Shown one piece after another: positions 26,731 through 34,200 of a DNA stretch of 64,000 nt. The position numbers and the translations under genes were made by a program. Numbering within the stretch: the first letter of the stretch is position 1; each line of letters begins with the position of its first letter. Source of the DNA: Rhizobiales bacterium 65-79 (GTDB lineage Bacteria; Pseudomonadota; Alphaproteobacteria; Rhizobiales; Rhizobiaceae); contig MKRJ01000018.1 of assembly GCA_001896885.1 (NCBI GenBank), forward strand, positions 62,001 through 126,000, in the 5' to 3' direction. The notes below the pieces were generated by a model. It was not told where the DNA came from. It did not search any database and was given only the letters and a program-made list of their open reading frames with translations.

Positions 26731-27852
26731 CTACCCACCACGGATAGACGGATGCCAGAACGTCACGGCCCGTTCCACGAAGGCCACGACGCCGTAGAAG
26801 ACGGAGCCGGCGACCGCGGCGACCGCGATCTCGGCCCACACCATGTCGATATTCATGCGCCCCACCTCGGTCGAAATGCGGAAGCCCATGCCGACGATCG
26901 GCGTGCCGAAAAATTCTGCGACAATGGCGCCGATCAATGCAAGCGTCGAATTGATCTTCAAGGCGTTGAAGATGAAAGGCGCGGCCGCCGGCAGGCGCAG
27001 CTTGAACAATGTCTGCCAGTAGCTGGACGCGTAGGTGCGCATCAGGTCGCGTTCCATGTGGCCGGACGCGGCCAGCCCGGCGACGGTGTTCACCAGCATC
27101 GGGAAGAAGGTCATCACCACGACCACGGCCGCCTTGGACTGCCAGTCGAAGCCGAACCACATCACCATGATCGGGGCGATGCCGATGATGGGAAGGGCCG
27201 AGACCAGATTGCCGATCGGCAACATGCCCTTGCGCAGGAAGGGCACGCGATCGGCCAGGATCGCCACGACGAACCCCGACCCGCAGCCGATCACGTAGCC
27301 CGCAAGCACCGCCTTGAATACCGTCTGCACCAGATCGGCGCCGAGGATGGGTAGCGAACTGGCGAAGCGGGCGGCGATCGCGGTCGGCGGCGGCAGCAGC
27401 ACGAAGGGAATGCCGGCGCCGCGCGTGATCCCCTCCCACAGGATCAGGATCCAGACGCCGAAGAGCGCGGGGATGGCAAGCCGTTGCAGGCTGCGCTCTC
27501 CCCTGTTCTCCAGCTTCAGCCTCGAAAGAACGACGTTGAGCCGCCATGCCAGCAGCCAGGCGGCGGCCAGCAGGCAGAAAAAGGAAGGCCGCGCAGCGCC
27601 TTCATTCCCGGCGATGCCGCCGAGCAGCATGAAGGCCGCGATATGTACGGTGAAGAGCAGCAGGACGGCCCCGCCGAGCCTGTTGACCCCGCTCATCGTG
27701 ACGACCACGGAGCCAAGGAGGAGGAGCTCTATCGCGCCGGTCCGTGCGATCGTGAAAGGCAGCGCCGTGACGGCGTCGGCAAGCGGCAGCATCGTCGCGC
27801 CCGCAAGGCAGAGCAGCAGCGCCAGCACCGATTGCCACGCGAAACGCCGCAT
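26731..27852 (-). CDS. ABC transporter permease (NitT/TauT type)
   Basis: A 373-residue permease with about four extra N-terminal helices and the BPD_transp_1 domain in the C-terminal half, including the EAA-loop region MRTYASSYWQTLFKLRLPAAAPFIFNALK (near residue 285). Such long N-terminal extensions occur in riboflavin/thiamin/pyrimidine NitT-family permeases. Its ATG at 27852 overlaps the stop of the upstream permease (TGATG), so the two are translationally coupled and probably heterodimerise. Earlier in-frame codons would lie inside the upstream gene. Confidence 0.87.
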   Translation of the reverse strand: MRRFAWQSVLALLLCLAGATMLPLADAVTALPFTIARTGAIELLLLGSVVVTMSGVNRLGGAVLLLFTVHIAAFMLLGGIAGNEGAARPSFFCLLAAAWLLAWRLNVVLSRLKLENRGERSLQRLAIPALFGVWILILWEGITRGAGIPFVLLPPPTAIAARFASSLPILGADLVQTVFKAVLAGYVIGCGSGFVVAILADRVPFLRKGMLPIGNLVSALPIIGIAPIMVMWFGFDWQSKAAVVVVMTFFPMLVNTVAGLAASGHMERDLMRTYASSYWQTLFKLRLPAAAPFIFNALKINSTLALIGAIVAEFFGTPIVGMGFRISTEVGRMNIDMVWAEIAVAAVAGSVFYGVVAFVERAVTFWHPSIRGG

Positions 27853-28727
27853 CAGGGCCGCGCCCCCATCTTGAGTTCGACGAAGCGTCCGACCACGCCG
27901 ACAGCCGCGACGAGGAGAACGGCCACGACCGAGCCGGCGACAAGCGCCGACCACATGTCGATGGTCTGGCTGTAATAGGAACCGGCGAGCAACTTGGCGC
28001 CGATGCCGGCAACCGCTCCGGTCGGCAGTTCGCCGACGATCGCGCCGACGAGGCTTGCCGCGACCGCGACCTTCATCGAGGTGAAGAGGAACGGGACCGA
28101 TGCCGGAACGCGCAGCTTCCAGAAGGTCTGGGCCTTGCCGGCATTATAGGTGTGCATCAGGTCGAGATGAAGGATATCGGGCGAACGCAGCCCCTTCACC
28201 ATGCCGACTGCGACCGGGAAGAAGGAGAGATAGGTCGAGATGAGCGCCTTCGGGATAAGGCCGGTGACGCCGATGGCTGCCAGGACGACAATGACCATCG
28301 GTGCGATCGCCAGGATGGGAATGGTCTGCGAGGCGATGATCCAGGGCATCAGGCTGCGGTCGAGCACCGGCACGTGGACGATGCCGACCGCGATCAGGAT
28401 ACCGAGCACGGTGCCGAAGGCGAAGCCGAGCAGGGTCGAGGAGAGCGTCACCCAGGAATTGTAGACGAGGCTGCGCCGGCTGGTGATCTTCACCTGGAAC
28501 GTATTCTTGAAGAAGTTTTCGGCAATCTGGTGCGGCGCCGGCAATGTCGGCTTGTTCTGCGCCCAGGTCTGCCCGATGAAAGCCCTGAGGTCCGGCGTCT
28601 CGTGCGCGCGGTCGTTCAGCTCGCGCTGGTAGGGCGCGTTCATGAAGATCGCGGCGATGTACCAGACGGCCAGGATCGCCGCCACGACCACGGCGACCGG
28701 GATGATCCTGTCGCGCAGGGCGGTCAT
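27852..28727 (-). CDS. ABC transporter permease (NitT/TauT type)
   Basis: A 291-residue inner-membrane permease with an N-terminal helix (IIPVAVVVAAILAVWYIAAIF), a roughly 60-residue periplasmic stretch, then five helices. The EAA motif for ATPase contact is DLMHTYNAGKAQTFWKLRVPASVPFLF (near residue 205). Partner of the next permease, with which it shares TGATG. Its start overlaps by four bases (ATGA) the end of an inserted DUF559 gene, so its translation may now depend on that frame. Confidence 0.88.
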   Translation of the reverse strand: MTALRDRIIPVAVVVAAILAVWYIAAIFMNAPYQRELNDRAHETPDLRAFIGQTWAQNKPTLPAPHQIAENFFKNTFQVKITSRRSLVYNSWVTLSSTLLGFAFGTVLGILIAVGIVHVPVLDRSLMPWIIASQTIPILAIAPMVIVVLAAIGVTGLIPKALISTYLSFFPVAVGMVKGLRSPDILHLDLMHTYNAGKAQTFWKLRVPASVPFLFTSMKVAVAASLVGAIVGELPTGAVAGIGAKLLAGSYYSQTIDMWSALVAGSVVAVLLVAAVGVVGRFVELKMGARP

Positions 28728-29227
28728 GCAGTCCCCACTCCTCTCCCCAACGGGGAGAGGGTGGCCGGAGCGAAGCGGAGGCCGGGTGAGGGGGAGGAAA
28801 TCTCGCCGTTCAAAACCGCCAGGAACGTCTCCAGCACGGCCCGACGTTCGCGCAACACTTCATCATTCCAGAAGCGCAGCACAGAATATCCCTGATCGTT
28901 CAGCCAAGCCGTTCTGGTAAAATCGCCGGCAGATTCCGCATGCTGCGAGCCATCGACTTCAATCACCAACCTTTTTCGCCGGCAGACAAAATCCACAACG
29001 TACGGGCCAAGCGGAATCTGACGGACAAATTTATAGCCATTGAGGTAACGGCCTCGCAATTCGCCCCAAAGGCGGTATTCCGCTTCGGTCTCGTCGGTTC
29101 GCAGCCTTCGAGCCCGTTCTGTCGCGCCGTCTTTCCTTTTGGCGGGAATTGCCCCCTCACCCGGCCGCTTCGCGGCCACCCTCTCCCCGTTGGGGAGAGG
29201 AGGCGCGGTTTCACCCTCAATCCTCAT
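28724..29227 (-). CDS. DUF559 (Vsr/MutH-like endonuclease fold) protein inserted in the ABC operon
   Basis: A 167-residue frame whose core (residues about 35-140) is a DUF559 domain: TEAEYRLWGELRGRYLNGYK, FVRQIPLGPYVVDFVC, RLVIEVDGSQHA and GYSVLRFWNDEVL. The D/E-x-D-G and preceding VVDFVC acidic residues match the restriction-endonuclease-like fold of very-short-patch-repair enzymes. Function in vivo is unknown. Both termini are translated from inverted repeats (PPLPNGERVA and ATLSPLGRGVG). It starts 11 bases inside the ATPase gene and ends with an ATGA overlap with the permease. It has nothing to do with transport and looks like a late insertion. Confidence 0.8.
   Translation of the reverse strand: MRIEGETAPPLPNGERVAAKRPGEGAIPAKRKDGATERARRLRTDETEAEYRLWGELRGRYLNGYKFVRQIPLGPYVVDFVCRRKRLVIEVDGSQHAESAGDFTRTAWLNDQGYSVLRFWNDEVLRERRAVLETFLAVLNGEISSPSPGLRFAPATLSPLGRGVGTA
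28738..29203. repeat. Inverted palindromic repeats flanking the DUF559 gene
   Basis: The left copy (28738-28795) and right copy (29151-29203) are inverted relative to each other. Both carry the hairpin CTCTCCCCAACGGGGAGAG followed by GGTGGCCG...GCCGGGTGAGGGGG, with a short difference in the middle (GAGCGAAGCGGAG against CGAAGCG). This is a common rhizobial intergenic repeat. Here the pair brackets one gene precisely, and the repeats are translated as its ends. Confidence 0.85.
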
Positions 29228-30062
29228 AGGAGTGCCCTGCCCTCAGCCCCTCGCGGACGCGGTGGGCGATCTCGAGGAATTCCGGCGTCTCGCGGATCTC
29301 AAGCGGCCGGTCCTTCGGCAGCGTCGATTCGATCATGTCTGTCACCCGACCCGGCCGGGGCGACATCACCACGATCTTGGTCGAGAGATAGACCGCCTCG
29401 GGAATGGAATGGGTGACGAAGCAGATGGTCTTGTTTGTCCGTGCCCACAGTTCCAGAAGCTGCGAATTCAGATGATCGCGCACGATCTCGTCGAGCGCGC
29501 CGAACGGCTCGTCCATCAGGAGAAGGTCGGCGTCGAAGGCGAGCGCACGGGCGATCGAGGCGCGCTGCTGCATGCCGCCGGAAAGCTGCCACGGGAACTT
29601 CTTCTCGAAGCCGGTGAGGTTGACGAGTTCAAGCGTGCGGCGGACACGCTCCGCCTGCTCGGCGCTGGAATAGCCCATGATCTCGAGCGGCAGCGTGACG
29701 TTGCGCTCGATCGTGCGCCACGGGAACAGGCCGGCCGCCTGGAAGACATAGCCATAGGCGCGCTTCTGCCGCGCCTGTTCCGGCGTCATGCCGTTGACGC
29801 TGATCGTGCCCGAGGTCGGCTTCTCCAGATCGGCGATGACGCGCAGGAAGGTCGTCTTGCCGCAGCCGGACGGGCCGATGAAGGAGACGAACTCGCCCTT
29901 GCGGACATCGAGATCGATATCGGCAAGCGCATTGACCGGGCCGTCATTAGTCTCGAAAGTCAGGCTGAGCTGGCGCGCCGACACGACCGTGGCGCCGCTT
30001 GACACGGACGCGGCCCCGCGCGCAACGTTTCCGGCGCTTGCAGCGGCTGCGCTGACACTCAT
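29217..30062 (-). CDS. ABC transporter ATP-binding protein (NitT/TauT type)
   Basis: A 281-residue ATPase: Walker A GPSGCGKTT near residue 63, Q-loop YVFQAAGLFPW, signature LSGGMQQRASIARAL, Walker B LLLMDEPFGALD, and switch His in VTHSIPEAV. It energises the pyrimidine-type importer with the two permeases and binding protein downstream. The first 26 residues are low complexity; an internal GTG at 29984 (MSARQLSLTFE) is a credible alternative start and would widen the gap to the divergent cupin from 19 to 97 bases. Confidence 0.9.
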   Translation of the reverse strand: MSVSAAAASAGNVARGAASVSSGATVVSARQLSLTFETNDGPVNALADIDLDVRKGEFVSFIGPSGCGKTTFLRVIADLEKPTSGTISVNGMTPEQARQKRAYGYVFQAAGLFPWRTIERNVTLPLEIMGYSSAEQAERVRRTLELVNLTGFEKKFPWQLSGGMQQRASIARALAFDADLLLMDEPFGALDEIVRDHLNSQLLELWARTNKTICFVTHSIPEAVYLSTKIVVMSPRPGRVTDMIESTLPKDRPLEIRETPEFLEIAHRVREGLRAGHSYED

Positions 30063-30081
30063 CGATCAAGGCTCCACGTCC

Positions 30082-30513
30082 ATGCCAACGTCAACGTCCC
30101 CGACCTGCCGGCTGGTACGTGCCGAAGGGACTTTCGAAGGGAAGCAGGGTTTTCGTTATTTTGAAGGCGTCGCGCAAGAGACCGTCGGCTCAACCCACAT
30201 CTGTATGCACCTACTGACCATCCCGCCGGGCGGGCGGGCGAAAGCCCACAAGCACGAGCACCATGAAACCGCGATCTATGTGCTCGAAGGCCGTGCCCGG
30301 ATGTGGTTCGGCCGGAGGCTGGAAGAGGCGATGGAGGTGAAGGCGGGCGACATGGTCTACATACCGGCCGACATGCCGCATCTGCCGGAAAACCCCTACG
30401 ACCAGCCGGCGCGCGCCGTGATCGCGCGCACCGATCCGCACGAGCAGGAGAGCGTCGTGCTGCTGCCGGAACTCGAAGCGATGGTGCCGGCTCCGGAAGC
30501 GAAACCGGCTTGA
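30082..30513 (+). CDS. Cupin-domain protein
   Basis: A 143-residue single-cupin protein. Metal-binding motif 1 is PPGGRAKAHKHEHHETAIYVLEG and motif 2 MVYIPADMPHLPENP, with histidines in standard positions. It is transcribed away from the ABC operon and towards the dihydropyrimidinase gene (convergent). Related small cupins accompany pyrimidine and purine catabolic genes, but their reaction is not established. Its start is only 19 bases from the ATPase start, so the promoters of the two must overlap coding sequence if both starts are right. Confidence 0.8.
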   Translation: MPTSTSPTCRLVRAEGTFEGKQGFRYFEGVAQETVGSTHICMHLLTIPPGGRAKAHKHEHHETAIYVLEGRARMWFGRRLEEAMEVKAGDMVYIPADMPHLPENPYDQPARAVIARTDPHEQESVVLLPELEAMVPAPEAKPA

Positions 30514-30588
30514 CGGCGAAGCGGGCGACCGCCCGGCCGCCCCGCCGCACCCGGACCCAACCGCTGCTTTCGGAAAGCCGGACCAGCC

Positions 30589-32040
30589 TCACACCCCGCT
30601 CGCCGGAATGCCCGAACGCTCGATCTTGCGCGGCGCGGTGATTTCCTTCCATTTGGAGAGCGCCCGGTTGACCGCCTGATAGGGTTCGCGGGCGACGAAC
30701 TCGCCGTGACCCGGCCTGGCATCCACCTTGCCGTCGTCGAGCGCGATCTCGCCGCGCGTCAGCACGTAACGCGGCACGCCTTCGACCTCCATGCCCTCGA
30801 AGACGTTGTAGTCGATGATCGACTGCTGCTTTTTGGCGCTGATCTTCTTCTTCTTCTTCGGGTCCCAGACGACGATATCGGCGTCGGCCCCTTCGACGAT
30901 GGCACCCTTCTTCGGGTACATGTTGAGTATCTTGGCGATGTTCGTCGAGGTGACGGCGACGAACTCGTTCATGGTCAGCCGTCCCGTGTTGACGCCCTTC
31001 GTCCATAGCACGGGCATACGGTCCTCGAGACCGCCCGTCCCGTTCGGGATCTTGGTGAAATCGCCGACGCCGTAGCGCTTCTGCTCTGTCGTGAAGGCGC
31101 AATGGTCGGTCGCCACCACCTGCAGCGAACCGGCCGACAACCCCGCCCAGAGCGAATCCTGGTGCAGCTTGTTGCGGAAGGGCGGACTCATCACACGGCG
31201 CGCCGCGTGGTCCCAGTCCTTGTTGAAATACTCGCTCTCGTCGAGGACCAGGTGCTGGATCAGCGGCTCGCCATAGACGCGCATGCCCTTCTGCCGGGCG
31301 CGCCGGATCGCCTCGTGCGACTGCTCGCACGAGGTATGCACGACATAGAGCGGCACGCCGGCCATGTCCGCGATCATGATGGCGCGGTTGGTCGCCTCGC
31401 CCTCGACTTCGGGCGGGCGCGAATAGGCATGGCCCTCCGGCCCGTTATTGCCCTCGGCGAGCAGCTTCTGCGACAGTGAGGCGACGACGTCGCCGTTTTC
31501 CGCATGGACGAGCGGCAGCGCTCCAAGGCCAGCGCAGCGCTGGAACGAGGCGAACATCTCGTCGTCGTTCACCATCAGCGAGCCCTTGTAGGCCATGAAA
31601 TGCTTGAACGAGGTGATGCCGCGATCCACCACCTCGGCCATCTCGTTGAAGATCTGCTCGCCCCACCAGGTGATCGCCATATGGAAGGAATAATCGCACG
31701 ACGCCTTCGACGTCTTGTTGTCCCACATCTGAAGCGCTTCGAGCAGCGACTGGTTGGGCGCAGGAAGGCAAAAATCGACGACCATGGTGGTGCCGCCGGA
31801 AAGGGCGGCGCGCGTACCCGACTCGAAATCGTCGGTCGAATAGGTGCCCATGAAGGGCATTTCGAGATGGGTGTGCGGATCGATGCCGCCCGGCATGACG
31901 TAGCAGCCGGTCGCGTCGAGCTCGTGATCGGCGTGGAGGTCCGGACCGATCGCTACGATCTTGTCGTGCTGGACCAGCACGTCCGCCTTCCAGGTGCGGT
32001 CCGCGGTGACGATGGTTCCGTTCTTGATGACTTTGGACAT
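30589..32040 (-). CDS. Dihydropyrimidinase (D-hydantoinase)
   Basis: A 483-residue cyclic amidohydrolase that opens dihydrouracil or dihydrothymine to the N-carbamoyl-beta-amino acid. The dinuclear zinc site is evident: HxH in GGIDPHTHLEMPFMG (near residue 57), the lysine to be carboxylated in SFKHFMAYKG (near 155), His in PLVHAENGD and VVHTSCEQS, and Asp in VVATDHCAF. NGTGGLEDRMP is the substrate-gate motif. It is the last gene of the operon starting at the aminotransferase. The MazEF-like pair precedes it, nine bases away. Confidence 0.95.
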   Translation of the reverse strand: MSKVIKNGTIVTADRTWKADVLVQHDKIVAIGPDLHADHELDATGCYVMPGGIDPHTHLEMPFMGTYSTDDFESGTRAALSGGTTMVVDFCLPAPNQSLLEALQMWDNKTSKASCDYSFHMAITWWGEQIFNEMAEVVDRGITSFKHFMAYKGSLMVNDDEMFASFQRCAGLGALPLVHAENGDVVASLSQKLLAEGNNGPEGHAYSRPPEVEGEATNRAIMIADMAGVPLYVVHTSCEQSHEAIRRARQKGMRVYGEPLIQHLVLDESEYFNKDWDHAARRVMSPPFRNKLHQDSLWAGLSAGSLQVVATDHCAFTTEQKRYGVGDFTKIPNGTGGLEDRMPVLWTKGVNTGRLTMNEFVAVTSTNIAKILNMYPKKGAIVEGADADIVVWDPKKKKKISAKKQQSIIDYNVFEGMEVEGVPRYVLTRGEIALDDGKVDARPGHGEFVAREPYQAVNRALSKWKEITAPRKIERSGIPASGV

Positions 32041-32049
32041 AGCGTTCCT

Positions 32050-32379
32050 TCAAACTCCGAGATTCAAAGCGATCGTCAGCGACTGAGCCAGACGCTCCAT
32101 TGTCTGATCGTCCAGCCGACCAATAACTTTGCCGATCTTGGACTTGTTGGCGGCCTGCAGCTTCTCGATCATTATCTCCGACGGCAAGTGTAGGCCGTTC
32201 TCAAGCGTTGGCTCGATCGGAACTCGAAAGAAGATCGGATCCGAGGAGTAGCTGCTGACCGGGCAGAGCAGCACGGTTCGAAGATGCTCGTTGAGAATAT
32301 CTGTCTGAACGATCACCGCAGGACGTGGCTTGCCCAAATCGCCGGGCAGGGCGACGACAACGACGTCACCCCGCTTCAT
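32050..32379 (-). CDS. MazF/PemK-like endoribonuclease toxin
   Basis: A 109-residue toxin with the PemK/MazF fold: MKRGDVVVVALPGDLGKPRPAVIVQTD at the N-terminus and TVLLCPVSSYS in the core, followed by EIMIEKLQAANKSKIGKVIGRLDD. The conserved Arg in KPRP and Ser/Thr in the core correspond to catalytic residues of RNA-cleaving MazF. ATG 32379 overlaps the antitoxin stop by four bases. Upstream in-frame codons to 32400 are inside the antitoxin gene. Confidence 0.88.
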   Translation of the reverse strand: MKRGDVVVVALPGDLGKPRPAVIVQTDILNEHLRTVLLCPVSSYSSDPIFFRVPIEPTLENGLHLPSEIMIEKLQAANKSKIGKVIGRLDDQTMERLAQSLTIALNLGV

Positions 32380-32597
32380 ATCTGATCCTCGCCCTCCCAC
32401 ATGTCTTTTTGTAGAGCTTCCATCCAGGTCAGGATGTCCTCTTCACTATCGGCAACCGCAATCCGCTTCGCTTCAGCGACCGCCTGTGCATAGACGTTTG
32501 GATCGGAGAAGTCGGGCAGCCAAACCTCGACAGGATGAAAGGCCTTGGATCGAAGCTGCCGCTTTTCCTCTTCCGTCAATTCCTTCGGTCGACCCAT
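32376..32597 (-). CDS. MazE-like antitoxin (DUF3018 type)
   Basis: A 73-residue acidic protein with the HPVEVWLPDFSDPNVYAQAVAEAKR segment typical of the DUF3018/MazE-like antitoxins that pair with PemK-type toxins; the C-terminus (EDILTWMEALQKDMWEGEDQI) is acidic, as expected for toxin masking. A strong ribosome site AAGGAGG lies five bases before the ATG. It sits 48 bases after the ureidopropionase stop inside the pyrimidine operon. A small GGCG-TTTT-CGCC palindrome just upstream may be its operator. Confidence 0.82.
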   Translation of the reverse strand: MGRPKELTEEEKRQLRSKAFHPVEVWLPDFSDPNVYAQAVAEAKRIAVADSEEDILTWMEALQKDMWEGEDQI

Positions 32598-32645
32598 GGC
32601 GACCTCCTTCTGGCGAAAACGCCTATTATCGGCGCTTTCCAGCTC

Positions 32646-33896
32646 TCATTCAACGATCTCCGCCGTCTCCACCACGGCATGGAAAAGCACGTCGGCGCCG
32701 GCGCGGGCCCAGTCCTTCGAGATCTCCTCGGCCTCGTTGTGGCTGAGCCCGTCGACGCAGGGGCACATCACCATCGTCGCCGGCGCGACCTTTGCCGCCC
32801 AGCAGGCGTCGTGGCCGGCGCCGGAGATGATGTTCATATGGCTGTAGCCCAGCTTCTCCGCAGCGGCGCGCACGCGCCCCACGAGCGTCGGGTCAAAGGT
32901 GACGGGATCGAAATGGCCGACCGCCTCGACCGAGCAGCCTACGCCAAGTTCCGCGCAGATGGCGGCCGCCTCCTTCTCGACGCGGGCACGCATGCCGTCG
33001 AGCTTCGCCTGGTCGGGCGAGCGGATGTCGACGGTGAAGACGACCTTTCCCGGCAGGACATTGCGGGAATTGGGCGAGAAACGCATCTGCCCGACGCCGC
33101 CGACCGCGCCCGGCTGCGCGTCCATCGCCACCTTCTGCACCATCTCCAGGATGCGCGCCATGGCGAGCCCGGCATTGACGCGCATGTTCATCGGCGTCGA
33201 GCCGGTATGGGCCTCCTTGCCGGTCAGCGTGAATTCCAGCCACCACAGGCCCTGGCAATGGGTGACGACACCGATCGTCTTGTCCTCCGCCTCGAGGATC
33301 GGCCCCTGCTCGATATGATACTCGAAATAGGCGTGCATCTTGCGGGCGCCGACCTCCTCGTCGCCGACCCAGCCGATGCGCTTCAGCTCGTCGCCGAAGC
33401 TCTTCCCCTCGCCGTCCTTGCGCTGGTAGGCGTAGTCGAGGTCGAGGGCGCCCGCGAACACGCCCGAGGCCAGCATGGCCGGCGCGAAGCGCGCGCCCTC
33501 CTCGTTCGTCCAGTTGGTGACGACGATCGGATGCCTGGTCCTGATACCGAGATCGTTCAGCGTGCGCACGACCTCCAGCCCGGAAAGCACGCCGAGCACG
33601 CCGTCATATTTGCCGCCCGTCGGCTGGGTGTCGAGATGCGAGCCGACATAGACCGGCAACGCCTCGGGGTCCGTGCCCTCACGCCTGGCGAACATGGTGC
33701 CCATACGGTCGACGCCCGTCGAAAGCCCCGCCTCGTCGCACCATGTCCGGAAGAGCTTGCGCCCCTCTCCGTCTTCATCGGTCAGGGTCTGGCGGTTGTT
33801 GCCGCCAGCGACGCCGGGGCCGATCTTCGCCATCTCCATGATCGAATCCCATAAACGATCCGGATTTATTCGAAGATTCTCGCCCGGCGCTGCCAT
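32646..33896 (-). CDS. Beta-ureidopropionase / N-carbamoyl-amino-acid amidohydrolase (M20 family)
   Basis: A 416-residue zinc amidohydrolase of the HyuC/AllC group. It hydrolyses N-carbamoyl-beta-alanine (or ureidoisobutyrate) to beta-alanine, CO2 and ammonia. Metal-binding motifs are GSHLDTQPTGGKYDG, NWTNEEGARFAPAM and EYHIEQGPILE; substrate-site residues include GKEAHTGSTPMNMR and SGAGHDACWAA. Neighbouring dihydropyrimidinase and aminotransferase genes favour the pyrimidine role over allantoate hydrolysis. It lies nine bases after the small cupin gene. Confidence 0.92.
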   Translation of the reverse strand: MAAPGENLRINPDRLWDSIMEMAKIGPGVAGGNNRQTLTDEDGEGRKLFRTWCDEAGLSTGVDRMGTMFARREGTDPEALPVYVGSHLDTQPTGGKYDGVLGVLSGLEVVRTLNDLGIRTRHPIVVTNWTNEEGARFAPAMLASGVFAGALDLDYAYQRKDGEGKSFGDELKRIGWVGDEEVGARKMHAYFEYHIEQGPILEAEDKTIGVVTHCQGLWWLEFTLTGKEAHTGSTPMNMRVNAGLAMARILEMVQKVAMDAQPGAVGGVGQMRFSPNSRNVLPGKVVFTVDIRSPDQAKLDGMRARVEKEAAAICAELGVGCSVEAVGHFDPVTFDPTLVGRVRAAAEKLGYSHMNIISGAGHDACWAAKVAPATMVMCPCVDGLSHNEAEEISKDWARAGADVLFHAVVETAEIVE

Positions 33897-33905
33897 GTTC
33901 CTACC

Positions 33906-34148
33906 CTAACCCTTCAGTTCCACTTCGACGAAAGACATCGCCGCCGTCCCGCCGTTCACGACGTTGTGCTCGACACCCGCCGCGCGACGGTAAGACGCGC
34001 CCGCCTTCATATCCACGCGTCGCGACGTCCCGCCGGGTTCCTCCAGCAGGAAGGCGCAGTCGGTGACGGGCGTCACGACATAGTCGAGCTGATGGCGGTG
34101 CCACCCCGTTTCCGCGCCAGGCGCGAAGTCCCAGCGGGTGACGCACAC
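33906..34148 (-). CDS. Small cupin protein, start uncertain
   Basis: At least 80 residues of a cupin: FAPGAETGWHRHQLDYVV is motif 1 and RRAAGVEHNVVN motif 2. The usual first beta-strand (HEVLVDDERVCVTRWDF) continues upstream of the first canonical start (GTG 34148) in the same frame. The only start-like codon that would include it is ATT at 34196, which has GGAG seven bases before it within the aminotransferase stop region. Thus either the protein lacks its first strand or an AUU start is used. Related cupins accompany pyrimidine genes; their reaction is not known. Confidence 0.72.
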   Translation of the reverse strand: MCVTRWDFAPGAETGWHRHQLDYVVTPVTDCAFLLEEPGGTSRRVDMKAGASYRRAAGVEHNVVNGGTAAMSFVEVELKG

Positions 34149-34200
34149 CCGCTCGTCGTCGACAAGGACCTCGTGCGTGGCTTGCGGTCTGGAAATGTGC

